The translations under genes were made by a program, and so were the position numbers. Positions 9,814 through 20,000 of a stretch of DNA of 20,000 nt are shown one piece after another. Source of the DNA: Chrysomallon squamiferum (taxonomy: Eukaryota; Mollusca; Gastropoda; Neomphalida; Peltospiridae); assembly GCA_012295275.1 (NCBI GenBank), contig CM022679.1, positions 29,473,164 to 29,493,163 on the forward strand. Reading direction: 5' to 3'. The notes under the pieces are model-generated. The model saw only the letters and a program-made list of their open reading frames with translations, was not told the DNA's origin and made no database searches. Each line of letters opens with the position of its first letter. Position 1 is the first letter of the stretch.

Positions 9814-10262
9814 CAGTTATTATTGTTATTACTATTATTATTATTATTATTATTATTATTAGTCATAAGCAGTAGTAATAGTAACAGCGTCAGTGGTAGT
9901 AGTAGTTGTAGTTGTTGTAATAATAGTAGCAGTAGTAGTGATAGTAGTAATAGTGGTGATATGGTAATAACAGTTGTAATAGAAGAAATAGTAGTAGTAG
10001 TAGTGGTAGTAGTAGTAGTAGTGGTGGTAGTAGTAGCAGCAGTAGTAGTAGTAACAGTGGTAGTAGTAGTAGTGGTAGTAGTAGTATTTGTTGTAATAGT
10101 AGCAGTAGCAGTGATAGTAGTAATAGTGGTGATATGGTAATAACAGTTGTAGTAGAAGAAATAGTAGTAGTAGTAGTGGTAGTAGTTGTGGCAGTGGTGG
10201 TATTGGTCACAGTAGTTGTAGTAGCAGTAGTGGTAATGATAATAGAGGCAGTAGCAGTATTC
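9814..10262. repeat. TTA/TAG trinucleotide region with internal duplication
   Basis: (TTA)n at 9814-9860 passes into degenerate TAG/TAA/TGG triplets. A block of about 100 bp beginning TTGTAAT (9915 and 10091) and including GATATGGTAATAACAG (9958 and 10131) is present twice, offset 173-176 bp. Long poly-Leu/Val frames on the plus strand and Leu/Thr frames on the minus strand are artefacts. Confidence 0.92.
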
Positions 10263-11120
10263 CAGTTACAGTAATATTCGTTGTTATTATTAAATGATTA
10301 TGTGGAGACAGGCATCCCATAGTAAGCTAAGACACTGATAAACGTATCAATAAGATTATCACAAATAAATTCACTTAGTTTGGAATTTCTCTGTGTTGTT
10401 AATTATACCCATCACCTCTTACAGAAATACTCAGAGGTTATCTGCGCCAGATAGCGAGGAATTCCTTCAATCTACTGTTCTTAACATGCTCATTTAAATG
10501 TCTATCAGTAGCAAGGAATCTTTTACACCCCTCCTGGAAAAACAGTTGAGAAAATAAATGATCAAAGGAAGGAAGAAAGGAAGAAAGTATGGATGGAAAG
10601 AAAGAAGGAACTGTTTTATTTAATGCAGTTCACACAACTGATTTTTTCAAAATGCTTCAGTTATTTCAGTATCTAAAACAGGGTTAAGCAGCACTCAGAT
10701 AACATGAAAAGCATCTCATTGGCTACTCTTTTTTATCAGCAGAAAGTCATTTTTATTATGTGCCTTCCTATACAGTGGAAAAAATAATAGTTCCACAATC
10801 TTTGATACATTATATTACCAGCACTGGCTAGAACAGGAAATTGCATAAGACTATATGTCAGGAAGAACTGACCTATAACATATCAGGTTATTGCTCTAGC
10901 TGGTAAATAACAGCTTTGGCTAATTATGTATTGTTTCTAAATATATCACGCGCGTGCAATATCTGAATATAAATACCACATCAATACTGGTTCAATATTC
11001 TGACATCAAACAAGACCCATTCAGTGACAAAACATTTGCAGTGTAAGTAATCCCAGCCCTGACTGTCGTCAGTGCAAACACAACATCATCATTCCACAAG
11101 GGGTTTGTAACAAACAGGCT
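10263..11120. other. Mostly unique intron stretch
   Basis: No gene seen. It includes a short GGAA/GAAA run at about 10565-10608 and the palindrome CACGCGCGTG at 10947-10956. The unique sequence at 10970-11120 is somewhat more balanced in base composition. Confidence 0.55.
10947..10956. promoter_or_regulatory. CACGCGCGTG palindrome
   Basis: A perfect 10-bp palindrome with three CpGs in AT-rich DNA. CACGCG and its reverse CGCGTG match Hairy/E(spl)-type class C sites. Isolated motif; function unproven. Confidence 0.15.
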
Positions 11121-11350
11121 TAATGTCCAGAGATGACATCGTCATGGCAAATTGCTGCAGCGTTCACAACAAGAAGCAGAGTTTGGTTAAGTCAGCTGGT
11201 GCAGCAGGTGATGTGCTTGCGTGGTGTGATGTATCACAGCGATGTCACGAGAGAAAACAATCAGACAGTTCTTCATCCATTGATTTGCTGTGTGGTTTTC
11301 AGTGTCGTGTGTGTTTATTTGAGATATCACACAGGGTTTGTGTCTTAAGT
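11121..11350 (+). other. Unique stretch with two overlapping open frames, unrecognised
   Basis: Two plus-strand frames are open together, one from 11123 (begins MSRDDIVMANCC) and one from 11133 (begins MTSSWQIAAAF). The first runs on into T-rich low-complexity sequence. Local composition is more balanced than the flanks, which by itself makes stops rarer. I see no domain, splice signals or family, and do not call a gene. Confidence 0.2.
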
Positions 11351-11389
11351 GGTGTTACTGTATACATATCTGTTTTGATAATATTTCTT

Positions 11390-11550
11390 CTTTTTTCTTT
11401 CTTCTTCTTCTTATTCTTTTTTTTTTCTGTATTATTACAATCATTAATAATACTGATTTCTTATTTTTGATTTTAAAAAAAAAAAAAAATTTTAAGGCTG
11501 ATTTTATTTTATTATTTTTTTTATATTTGTTTATTGATTGATTGATTGAT
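11390..11550. repeat. T-rich low complexity with TTC, A/T runs and (TTGA)n
   Basis: TTC/TTTTC runs, A14 near 11475-11489, and a short TTGA repeat at about 11531-11549. Confidence 0.8.
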
Positions 11551-11840
11551 TTATTGTCTTGCTTGTTACAAGTTCTCACTGCTGGAATACATTATTACAA
11601 TCATTATTATTATTATATCACATTTATTGACTTACTTACACCGTTATTTACTGCATGACTTTAAAATATTTAAAGATGTCTCAATTTAAAACGCTGTAAG
11701 TGTGTGTGTGTATATGTTGTATATATCAATAAATTTAACAAGACTCTTGACATGCATTGACTTAAACCCACTCCAGATAGGACTGCAAGGCATTCAATAT
11801 CCGTGAGACATTCTAAACCTGACCGTAGAAATAATACACT

Positions 11841-11872
11841 CCAACCCACTGGTATCAGTTTTCAGTGGTTGG
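11841..11872. repeat. Short inverted repeat
   Basis: Arms CCAACCCACTG (11841-11851) and CAGTGGTTGG (11863-11872) pair over 10 bp with one bulged C and an 11-nt loop. It lies in a more balanced unique stretch, 11750-11960, with no recognised gene. Confidence 0.5.
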
Positions 11873-12026
11873 TGTCAGGTTCTGACAGACATTTCATAGA
11901 CACTCTGACAACAGCTAGTCTCACTGTCACTGGATCTGTTTCTGATTAAAGTCAATAATAAGATCATTACTTCAGCATGTGTGGAGATTTAACACCAGCA
12001 TGTGAAAAAAAAACACAGGTATGACA

Positions 12027-12170
12027 GCAGGCTTAGCTCAGTGGTTAGAGTGATGTAACAATCTGATGCAGGATTATTTCTAGCAGGTATCACAAACATA
12101 ATCCATTGTTCTAAACCTTGCTTCGTATGATGCAAAAAATGAATGACGATACAGGTATTTATAGGAGTGA
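12027..12170 (+). mobile_element. Possible tRNA-derived SINE fragment
   Basis: TAGCTCAGTGG at 12034-12044 matches the RNA polymerase III A box and continues GTTAGAG, as in a tRNA D arm. No intact B box (GGTTCGA type) or anticodon stem follows, so it is not a functional tRNA. The segment runs into a TAG-rich simple repeat at 12172, as SINE tails often do. Boundaries are guesses. Confidence 0.35.
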
Positions 12171-12171
12171 T

Positions 12172-12297
12172 AGATGTAGTAATAGTAGTAGCAGTGGTAG
12201 CTGTAGAAGTAGTACTAGTAGTAGTAGTAATGTAGTAATAGTAGTAATAGAAGTAGTAGTAGTAGTAGTAGTAATGTAGTAATAGTAGTAGCAACTG
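12172..12297. repeat. (TAG/TAA)n trinucleotide repeat
   Basis: Imperfect TAG triplets with AATGTAGTAATAG repeated within them. The minus-strand Tyr/Thr/Leu frames are artefacts. Confidence 0.92.
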
Positions 12298-12396
12298 CAG
12301 CAATTATAATAATAACATTTCTTTCTCTTCAACCAGAGGAAATAAAGGAAATAGCTGATGTTCAATAATTAAAATAAAATAGAAAAAATGTGTAAA

Positions 12397-12401
<5 letters not shown>

Positions 12402-12494
<93 letters not shown>

Positions 12495-12504
12495 ACACAC
12501 ACAC
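12402..12504 (+). repeat. (GA)44 then (CA)7 compound microsatellite
   Basis: Pure GA at 12402-12490 passes into AC to about 12504. Confidence 0.97.
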
Positions 12505-13170
12505 AAAACAAATAAATAAAGGGAAAGTCCTATCTCAGAAAGAAAATATTTTCATGTTGTTGTACATTAAAGTGGTGATATCTGTCAAAGATCTACACAG
12601 TCCAGACCCAGATTGGGAAAAACAAACAAACATGAACAATATTATTGCACACCCAGTCTAAAACTCTCTGATATCAGCTATCCACTTTCAACGACTGTAC
12701 TCAGGAACAAATATCTAAAACAGGTACACATTCAGTGGCAGGTCTGGGGTGAGGTGTTTGGGTGTAACTGCCACACCTAAAGCTCCCAATTTAAAAAAAA
12801 AATTCTTATTGGATAGACAGCAAAATCTTACTTTTCTCAAGTATGGTGTGTATGACAGGTAAAAGGTTGGAAGTTTAACCTTAACTTTGAATTGTCATAA
12901 TAATTTTCAAGTGTTCAAATCTTACCTAACTAAAGAACATATGAATTTTTTTTGTTGATGGTACAATACAATATAATATGTTATTTTTATATTAAAAAAA
13001 TAATAAGTAAATAAGTGATAGAAAAGTTTTAATCTTTCTAAATGCCTAGATTAAAAAATAAATAAATAAATAAATAACATCTGTACAATGTCTCCCTGTA
13101 ACAACATTCAACTCTGTTTTCAAAACAAAAATAAACTTGTTTATTTAATCTTCATTAAAAAATGCAAACA
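12505..13170. other. Mostly unique intron stretch
   Basis: No gene seen. Composition is somewhat more balanced at 12590-12790, then A/T-rich with an AAAT run near 13053-13078. Confidence 0.55.
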
Positions 13171-13177
13171 ACAGTAT

Positions 13178-13201
13178 TATTGTTGTTGTTGTTGTTGTTA
13201 A

Positions 13202-13232
<31 letters not shown>
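13178..13232. repeat. (TTG)n and (TTA)n microsatellites
   Basis: TTG repeats at about 13180-13199, then T8, then TTA repeats to about 13232. Confidence 0.92.
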
Positions 13233-13233
<1 letters not shown>

Positions 13234-13617
13234 TTATGTATATTTTTAGAAACTCACTAACATGGGAGGCTTTGAAAGAAAATAAATATGATAAAAAAAA
13301 AAGATAAAGAAAAAAACTTTCACTTTTCAAAAGAGTAGATATGACCCTTACATAAAAACATATCACTTTTCTTATCAGGCTGGCAAAATCATCAAGATAA
13401 ATTATAGAAATCTTTTGTGCCAGCAAAAAAATAATAAATAAAAAAATTCTAATATTTATTTATCTGGTAGCCATGGTGCTAGAACAAAGACCATTGTCCA
13501 ATGTTATCAAATGTAAATCTTAGTGATACATTAGGAGTAGAAGGTTATGTTTAAAGTTGATTAAGTAAAACAAAGTAGTATATTGTACTTGTATATTGTA
13601 CTTACATTTTGTTCTTT

Positions 13618-13660
13618 CTTTATTTTATTTTATTTTATTTTAATCTTTTTATTACTATTT

Positions 13661-13724
<64 letters not shown>

Positions 13725-13760
13725 TTATTTTTTTATTTCTTTATTTTTTATTTTTTTTAC
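13618..13760. repeat. TTTTA, (TTA)n and (ATC/ATT)n low-complexity region
   Basis: ATTTT runs, a pure TTA stretch at about 13662-13706, then ATTATC repeats to about 13724 and T-rich sequence. The poly-Leu and poly-Ile plus-strand frames are artefacts. It lies about 120 bp downstream of the BICC1 donor in the direction of transcription. Confidence 0.93.
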
Positions 13761-13876
13761 TGGAAACAAGTCCTTGAAAACAACAAGGAAGAAGAAGATT
13801 TCTTTTTCCTTCAGTGATGACCAATAAATTTGAATTAAATAAAAAGAAAAGAAAAGAATAAATAATCTCTACTCAC

Positions 13877-13946
13877 CCTTTTTTGACTTTGCTCCTATTT
13901 TCAGTTTTGTTGGCCATGTAATTTGAGTATTTGTTTCATCCATAAT
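13877..13946 (-). CDS. BICC1: Bicaudal-C homologue, internal coding exon (KH1 core)
   Basis: Seen: on the minus strand an acceptor of eight T then CAG precedes a 70-nt exon, which ends in AAAAAAGG before a strong donor GTGAGT. It reads IMDETNTQITWPTKLKIG followed by AKSKK and one extra G (phase 1). Known: this segment is almost invariant in BicC proteins (vertebrate form IMEETNTQIAWPSKL, then KIGAKSKKDPHIK). It forms the end of a helix and the following strand and loop of the first KH unit. The leftover G fits the next expected codon, GAT for Asp of DPHIK, so the downstream exon should begin with AT. No such exon with matching continuation was found between 1 and 13876, so the rest of KH1, the remaining KH units and the SAM domain lie off the left edge. 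Differences from vertebrates (Asp for Glu, Thr for Ala and Ser) are conservative. Orthology to BICC1 is near certain; the species is not. Confidence 0.94.
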
Positions 13947-14233
13947 CTGAAAAAAAATGAAAAAAAACATAAATAAAATAAAAGTATACATATTTAATTA
14001 TATTTGCTTATTTATTTATACCAGGCAAACTTTTCAGACCATAAACAGTTTTGTGCAGTCTTTGATTTCTCATCAACCCCAAACATGTAAAATAAATAAA
14101 TGAATGAACTGATTCCTGTTAAGATTCATTTGATTGTTCCTTTTCAGTTTCTGTTTTTTTTTGTTTCTAGTTCCCCTTTTGACCCACAGATTCTTATAAA
14201 CCCCCTGGGTTGTCCGTCCCACTGTCCCACCTA

Positions 14234-14250
14234 CAGATTTGTCACCCCTG
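14234..14250 (-). mobile_element. Possible degraded hAT-type terminal inverted repeat
   Basis: On the minus strand CAGGGGTGACAAATCTG resembles the CAGGGGTG-type ends of many hAT transposons. Only one end is found, and no matching second end or 8-bp target duplication is visible, so this is weak. Confidence 0.12.
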
Positions 14251-14389
14251 CTTTAAACTGAAGTTGTTTGTTGCAAAACACAATGAAAGCATAAATTATA
14301 AATAAATAAACACCAGAATGTGCAGCAACCAGATACATATGTGAACAAATATTCACAACAAGGTTACATATACACACCCCAGTAAAAAG

Positions 14390-14413
14390 ATATATATATA
14401 TATATATATATAT
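14390..14413. repeat. (TA)12 microsatellite
   Basis: 24 bp of TA in the short BICC1 intron, about 40 bp from the donor of the 14455-14501 exon. Confidence 0.95.
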
Positions 14414-14454
14414 TATAGAGACAGACAAATAAGAGATTAGCAAAAATTACAAAC

Positions 14455-14501
14455 CCTTTGAAAAAAATCTTCTGCATTTTCATCTGTTTCATTATCTGGT
14501 G
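14455..14501 (-). CDS. BICC1: Bicaudal-C homologue, internal coding exon (start of KH1 unit)
   Basis: Seen: on the minus strand a T-rich tract ending TTTCCAG precedes a 47-nt exon, which ends in CAAAGG before GTTTGT. In the open frame it reads PDNETDENAEDFFQR, preceded by two bases (CA) that finish a split codon, so the upstream intron is phase 1 and the downstream one phase 0. Known: in animal BicC proteins an acidic linker and the helix EDFFQK lead straight into IMEETNTQI, and that order is reproduced when this exon is joined to 13877-13946. BicC is a cytoplasmic RNA-binding translational regulator that recruits the CCR4-NOT deadenylase and polymerises through its C-terminal SAM domain. The conserved RVDRKKLE segment expected upstream was not found up to 20000, so it must lie in an exon beyond the window. 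The donor GTTTGT is weaker than consensus, but the frame and homology support it. A pseudogene is unlikely because splice sites and phases are intact. Confidence 0.88.
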
Positions 14502-14526
14502 CTGGAAATAAAAAAAAAATAAAAAA

Positions 14527-14583
14527 TTATTATTATTATTATTATTATAGTTGTTATTGTCATTATCATCATCATCATCATCT
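14527..14583. repeat. (TTA)n and (ATC)n short microsatellites
   Basis: TTA at 14527-14548, then ATC at about 14567-14582, just upstream of the acceptor of the 14455-14501 exon on the coding strand. Confidence 0.9.
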
Positions 14584-14910
14584 GATTTTATTTTTAAAAA
14601 TCTATATCAATAATAAAAAAAATTAAATTAAATAAACAAAAATAAGTAATAAATAAATAAATGAATAAAGAAAACACACTAAACACTTAGAACTGTACAC
14701 ATAAACACACCACGCCCAGTATGTGTTACAGAACAGGTCAAAACTGGAGTGAGTAGCAGTGTTTATAAACACAAGAAAAACACAGCAGTGACTTCAGATT
14801 GAAGAATTTCTTACAAAATTCACTCAGGTTTATTGTTTGTCCTTCAGACGTTCAGATATAAAAAACAGGTGGGTGCAGTTTGCATAAAAACACTGGATGC
14901 TTATTGATAA

Positions 14911-14927
14911 CACGTGACATCACGTAA
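14911..14927. promoter_or_regulatory. Paired CACGT motifs with 10-bp spacing
   Basis: CACGTG (E-box) at 14911-14916 and CACGTAA at 14921-14927 start exactly 10 bp apart. TGACATCA, a CRE/AP-1-like word, overlaps both. This suggests bHLH/bZIP binding but is unproven. Confidence 0.2.
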
Positions 14928-14942
14928 TACCCAGAACAATAT

Positions 14943-15158
14943 GTAATACTTTATAACCAAACATTTAAAAATGTAATACTCTATAAAACAAAGTAATATT
15001 AATACTTTATGACATGTAATACTTTATAAAACAAAGTAATATTAATACTTTATGACATGTAATACTTTATAAAACAAAGTAATATTAATACTTTATGACA
15101 TGTAATACTTTATAAAACAAAGTAATATTAATACTTTATGACATATAATACTTAACAA
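14943..15158. repeat. 43-bp AT-rich tandem repeat, four units plus partial copies
   Basis: Units start GTAATACT at 14973, 15016, 15059 and 15102, exactly 43 bp apart and nearly identical. A shortened related copy precedes them at 14943-14972 and a partial copy follows at 15145-15158. Each unit holds GTAATACTTTATAAAACAAA followed by a second half ending TACTTTATGACAT. Confidence 0.95.
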
Positions 15159-15159
15159 A

Positions 15160-15820
15160 ACGTTCTTTTTTTTTATAACTGTTAATAAATTGTAATACAT
15201 TAATGTGTCAAGTACTTAAAAAAATATCTGAAAAATACATAAGAAATTAGAACGAATAATATTTGTAATTATAATAACAAAAATAAATAAACACAAACAT
15301 AAATAAATATAAGTCTAAACTTTAATGTATTGGCTTAATTAACTCTGATCCAAAACTCTTTATATCAAACCTCATTATCAGCCGAAACCAAGTTTTGATC
15401 CTCGAACCACAAGGCCGAGGACTAAATGAAACGAACCCCCAAAAAACTGACTGCTGTAAATATCTTTATTTCTATTTGTTTTTATATCAGTCATTAAGTA
15501 ATTCTAGGCCTCTTGCATGCTTTCATTAATGCCACAGAGACGAAATTAAAGCTAGATCCTTTTTTATTTTTTCTCTTTTCACCTGAATGTGAGAAAAACA
15601 CTTGTGTGTGTTTATTCCTGGCCTCCTGCTACGTCTGCTAGTGGCAGTATTGACTGCTCTTTGTACCTGCACATCAAACACGACTGCTTCGTTAAGCACT
15701 TTACCTGATAGGTGAGAGGTCTAACAAGGTTTACACACACCTTCAGAGAACGTTCATTTATGAAACCAGGTTGTGTTAATTTGTCATCATGGTTATCTTT
15801 TTAATGAAGATGATTTGCTG
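15160..15820. other. Unique stretch, AT-rich then more balanced
   Basis: No recognised gene. 15330-15720 is richer in G and C than its surroundings. It includes a small hairpin CCTCG...CGAGG at 15400-15420 and a 64-codon stop-free minus-strand frame at 15529-15720, described under findings. Confidence 0.5.
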
Positions 15821-16080
15821 TTATTGTTGTTGTTGTTGTAGTTGTTGTTGTTGTTACATTTATTATTATTATCATTATCAGTATCATCATCATTCTTATA
15901 TTTAGTGTTATTGTTGTTTTTTATCATTATTATTACATTTATCATCCTCATCATCATTCATGTTGTTTTTGTTATCATTACTACATTTATCATTATCATC
16001 TATATCATCATCAGCATTATCCATATCATTATAGATTTTTTTTTTTTTTTTAATTATTATTATATAATAATCATCATAGA
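15818..16080. repeat. (TTG)n and TTA/ATC-rich low-complexity region
   Basis: TTG repeats at about 15822-15855, then degenerate ATT/ATC/TCA triplets, then T-rich and TTA sequence to about 16073. Open frames on both strands here are artefacts. Confidence 0.9.
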
Positions 16081-16379
16081 TATGTGTCCACAACATCAAT
16101 GCTTGAACCCACATTGGTTGTAAGTGTATGACAAATGATTGATTGATTGAATAGGTGCTATAAAGTAGTTTGCACCACACCTGGAATACTAATCAGTGAA
16201 AAACCTGCACACAGCATGCACACGATATTTATAGAGGAAAATCTGTAAATATGCAGAATGTTTTTTTCCCCACTGATTATCAGTTATTTTGAGATACCAT
16301 TAAAGATGCAGGTATAAGCAGCAGTTTAAGATGCAAGTAAAAGAACATATGATATAATCAGACAAAATGAGATATATGG

Positions 16380-16518
16380 ACCAATGCTCACACAGAAACA
16401 CACACAAATACACACATAAATACACATGATTACACATATATGTTCAGAATAATACATATAAATGTACATACAAACATGACTACATGACTATATGGAACAG
16501 ATAAGATGCAGACATTCA

Positions 16519-16552
<34 letters not shown>

Positions 16553-16580
16553 TAGAGATAGAAAGATAGATAGATAGATA
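16380..16580. repeat. ACACATA-rich sequence, (CA)16 and (GATA)n
   Basis: Degenerate ACACAxATA words at 16388-16480, pure CA at 16521-16550, then GATA/GATAGA repeats to about 16580. Confidence 0.92.
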
Positions 16581-17077
16581 CACACACAGCCATCAAGATA
16601 TATAAAATAACACATTTAAAGAACTAAACCAGCTATATAGATGTAACATTACATATGGAAAATATTACACTGCTATATAATTGACTATATTATTACCACT
16701 ACATTATAACACAGATACAATACATGGGATATTACATGGGAACAACAAAATCAGGGAAGGTTGTATAATTACAACCACTTTGTATGTGATGCACCAGAAA
16801 GCCTCCACTTTTTTCCCCAGATGCTTCCAATGTTATCAGTAAACAGAGGAGGGTTGGGCAACAAGCTTCTTTCTGACAGAGATGGGTGAAGTCTCAACAC
16901 ACACTGATCAGCTTCTGAACCAGAAACAAAAACATCACCAGTTGAACAACACACACTGTATCAGAAATACTTGTCAGGCGCACTAAGGCATTGACAGACA
17001 GATGGCTGGATGGACAGATAGACAGACAGAGAGACATACATATATTCACACCTAGTAATATAGTATAAGCATATGTA
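16581..17077. other. Mostly unique stretch, no gene called
   Basis: Balanced composition at 16770-16990 with a 61-codon minus-strand frame (16769-16954, begins MCCSTGDVFVSG). On the plus strand a pyrimidine tract and CAG end at 16820, followed by 22 open codons to a TGA. Neither is recognisable. Short GACA/GATA-type words occur at 16993-17030. Confidence 0.4.
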
Positions 17078-19190
<2,113 letters not shown>

Positions 19191-19194
19191 ATAA

Positions 19195-19720
19195 TATAGT
19201 CTGTGACTGTGAGGAATGCTGTGGTCTGAAAGGTAATGCTGTAGTTCGTGAGGGAATGGTGTTGTTTGTCAGGGAATGCTGTAGTCTAAGGGAATACTGT
19301 AATAGATGAAGAAAACTTTAATTCCTGAAATAATGCGCTAGTCTAGGAGGGAATGCTCTAGTCAATAAGGAGATGCTGTAGTTTGTGAGGGAATGCTGTA
19401 CCCAGTGAGTAGTCTAAAGGAATACTGCAATGATTGAAGAATGCTTTAATGCTCTAGTCAACAAGATAATGCTATAGTTTGGGAGGGAATGCTGTACTCA
19501 GTGAGTAGTCTAAAGGAATACTGTAATGATTGAAGAATGCTTTAATGCTCTGGTCTAGGAGGGAATGCTGTAGTCTAGGAGGGAATGCTCTAGTCAATAA
19601 GATGATGCTGTAGTTTGTGAGGGAATGCTGTAATCAGTGAGTAGTCTAAAGGAATACTGTAATGATTGAAGAATGCTTTAATGCTCTGTTCTATGAGGGA
19701 ATGCTGTAGTCTAGGAAGGA
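19195..19720. repeat. Nested minisatellite (GGGAATGCTGTAGT, ~20-bp subunit)
   Basis: Many diverged copies of a 20-24 bp word, GAGGGAATGCTGTAGTCTA-like, alternating with GGGAATGCTCTAGTCAATAAG. On top of this is a larger unit starting GGGAATGCTGTA at 19389, 19485 and 19621, each followed by CAGTGAGTAGTCTAAAGG and then ATTGAAGAATGCTTTAATG. Periods are 96 and 136 bp; the 40-bp difference equals two extra subunits. Confidence 0.9.
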
Positions 19721-19798
19721 ATAACATTACACAAAAGAAATGCTATACTCTAGAATGCTATGATGGAATGCTGAAGTCACTAATGAAATGGTGCACCC

Positions 19799-19833
19799 AA
19801 AGAGAAGTCACTGCACAAAGAGAAGTCACTGCA
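19799..19833. repeat. 18-bp direct duplication
   Basis: AAAGAGAAGTCACTGCA occurs at 19799-19815 and 19817-19833, a tandem duplication with an 18-bp period. Confidence 0.9.
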
Positions 19834-20000
19834 GTAGTGATTCTCTCACAGAATCCCTGACTCAGGTGAAGATAACAGTACATCTGTCCAACCAAACACA
19901 CCTGTTGTTACCTCTGACAACCTCCCATAAACACTGTCAAAATATTTTTACTTAAGAGTAAATAGAAAAAAAATATAAAAGAATAATAATGAAATTTTCA

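Larger units (their letters stand above)
13947..14454 (-). other. BICC1: BICC1 intron between the two recognised exons
   Basis: This 508-bp intron begins GTTTGT and ends in a T-rich tract and CAG, on the minus strand. It holds A-rich stretches, a (TA)12 tract at 14390-14413 close to the donor, and a C-rich patch near 14165-14250 (on the plus strand) that may be a transposon remnant. No further coding exon is visible. It is far shorter than both neighbouring introns, which run out of the window. Confidence 0.85.

Noticed and set aside
9808-10210. Poly-Leu/Val and Leu/Thr ORFs on both strands
   Set aside because: Pure consequence of the TTA/TAG triplet repeat.
10771-10800. TACAGTGGAAAAAATAATAG, similar to Tc1/mariner-type ends
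   Set aside because: Single end only, and no second terminal repeat or transposase remnant visible.
12304-12504. SLSLSL ORF on the minus strand, also at 17052-17243
   Set aside because: Translation of GA microsatellites.
15400-15420. Hairpin CCTCG...CGAGG with GGTTCGAGG on the minus strand, checked as a tRNA T arm
   Set aside because: No A box, acceptor stem or anticodon stem around it.
16865-16890. Minus-strand reading with VRKKL, considered as the missing BicC RVDRKKLE exon
   Set aside because: Only the RKKL core matches. The residues around it do not follow BicC, a stop follows shortly, and no suitable phase-1 donor is present.

Overview
This window looks like intronic DNA from a large, AT-rich animal genome, most likely a mollusc or another lophotrochozoan. 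That assignment rests on spliced coding sequence of an animal-type gene, very long introns, and heavy loading with (GA)n, (CA)n, (TA)n, (TATG)n, (TTA)n/(TAG)n and A/T tracts. There is nothing prokaryotic here: no operons, no dense ORFs, no Shine-Dalgarno pattern. The species cannot be named from the sequence.

The one confidently recognisable gene is on the minus strand: the 5' coding part of a Bicaudal-C homologue (BICC1/BicC), an RNA-binding protein with KH and SAM domains. Two short consecutive coding exons are present. The exon at 14455-14501 encodes PDNETDENAEDFFQR. The exon at 13877-13946 encodes a peptide beginning IMDETNTQITWP and ending KIGAKSKK. Together they form the start of the first KH unit. 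Both have clean AG/GT boundaries and matching phases, and a 508-bp intron separates them. The N-terminal exon is not in the window, so the upstream intron is more than 5.4 kb. The next exon, expected to begin with the split Asp codon of the conserved DPHIK, is not found to the left, so the downstream intron is more than 13.8 kb.

Layout, left to right. 1-1700: AT-rich DNA with a TATG/GT microsatellite, the first GA tract and a 21-unit 20-bp minisatellite. 2100-4950: purine-rich plus strand with GA tracts, an A-rich 71-bp tandem array and a GGAA-bearing array with a period of about 100 bp. 5100-7170: mostly unique AT-rich DNA with a cluster of TTTTCA/TGAAAA hairpin repeats and a cluster of AGGTCA half-sites. 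7170-8640: triplet, CA and TA repeats and a doubtful plus-strand terminal exon. 8640-8960: a locally GC-richer patch with DR1, CCAAT and TATA-like motifs, the best regulatory candidate. 9800-10280: a TTA/TAG region with an internal duplication. 10280-12600: mixed unique DNA, a tRNA-like SINE head, TAG repeats and a GA tract. 13150-14500: TTA repeats and the two BICC1 exons. 14900-15160: a CACGT pair and a 43-bp tandem array. 15500-17200: mixed unique DNA and microsatellites. 17200-20000: AT-rich DNA ending in a nested minisatellite.

Most long ORFs in the window are translations of microsatellites and minisatellites (poly-Leu/Ser/Val, RE, SL, HT and similar) and are not genes. I found no convincing evidence of a new multi-gene system. 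The items worth checking are the GC-richer patch, the uniform orientation of the five GA tracts, the repeated hairpins, and a few small candidate exons.
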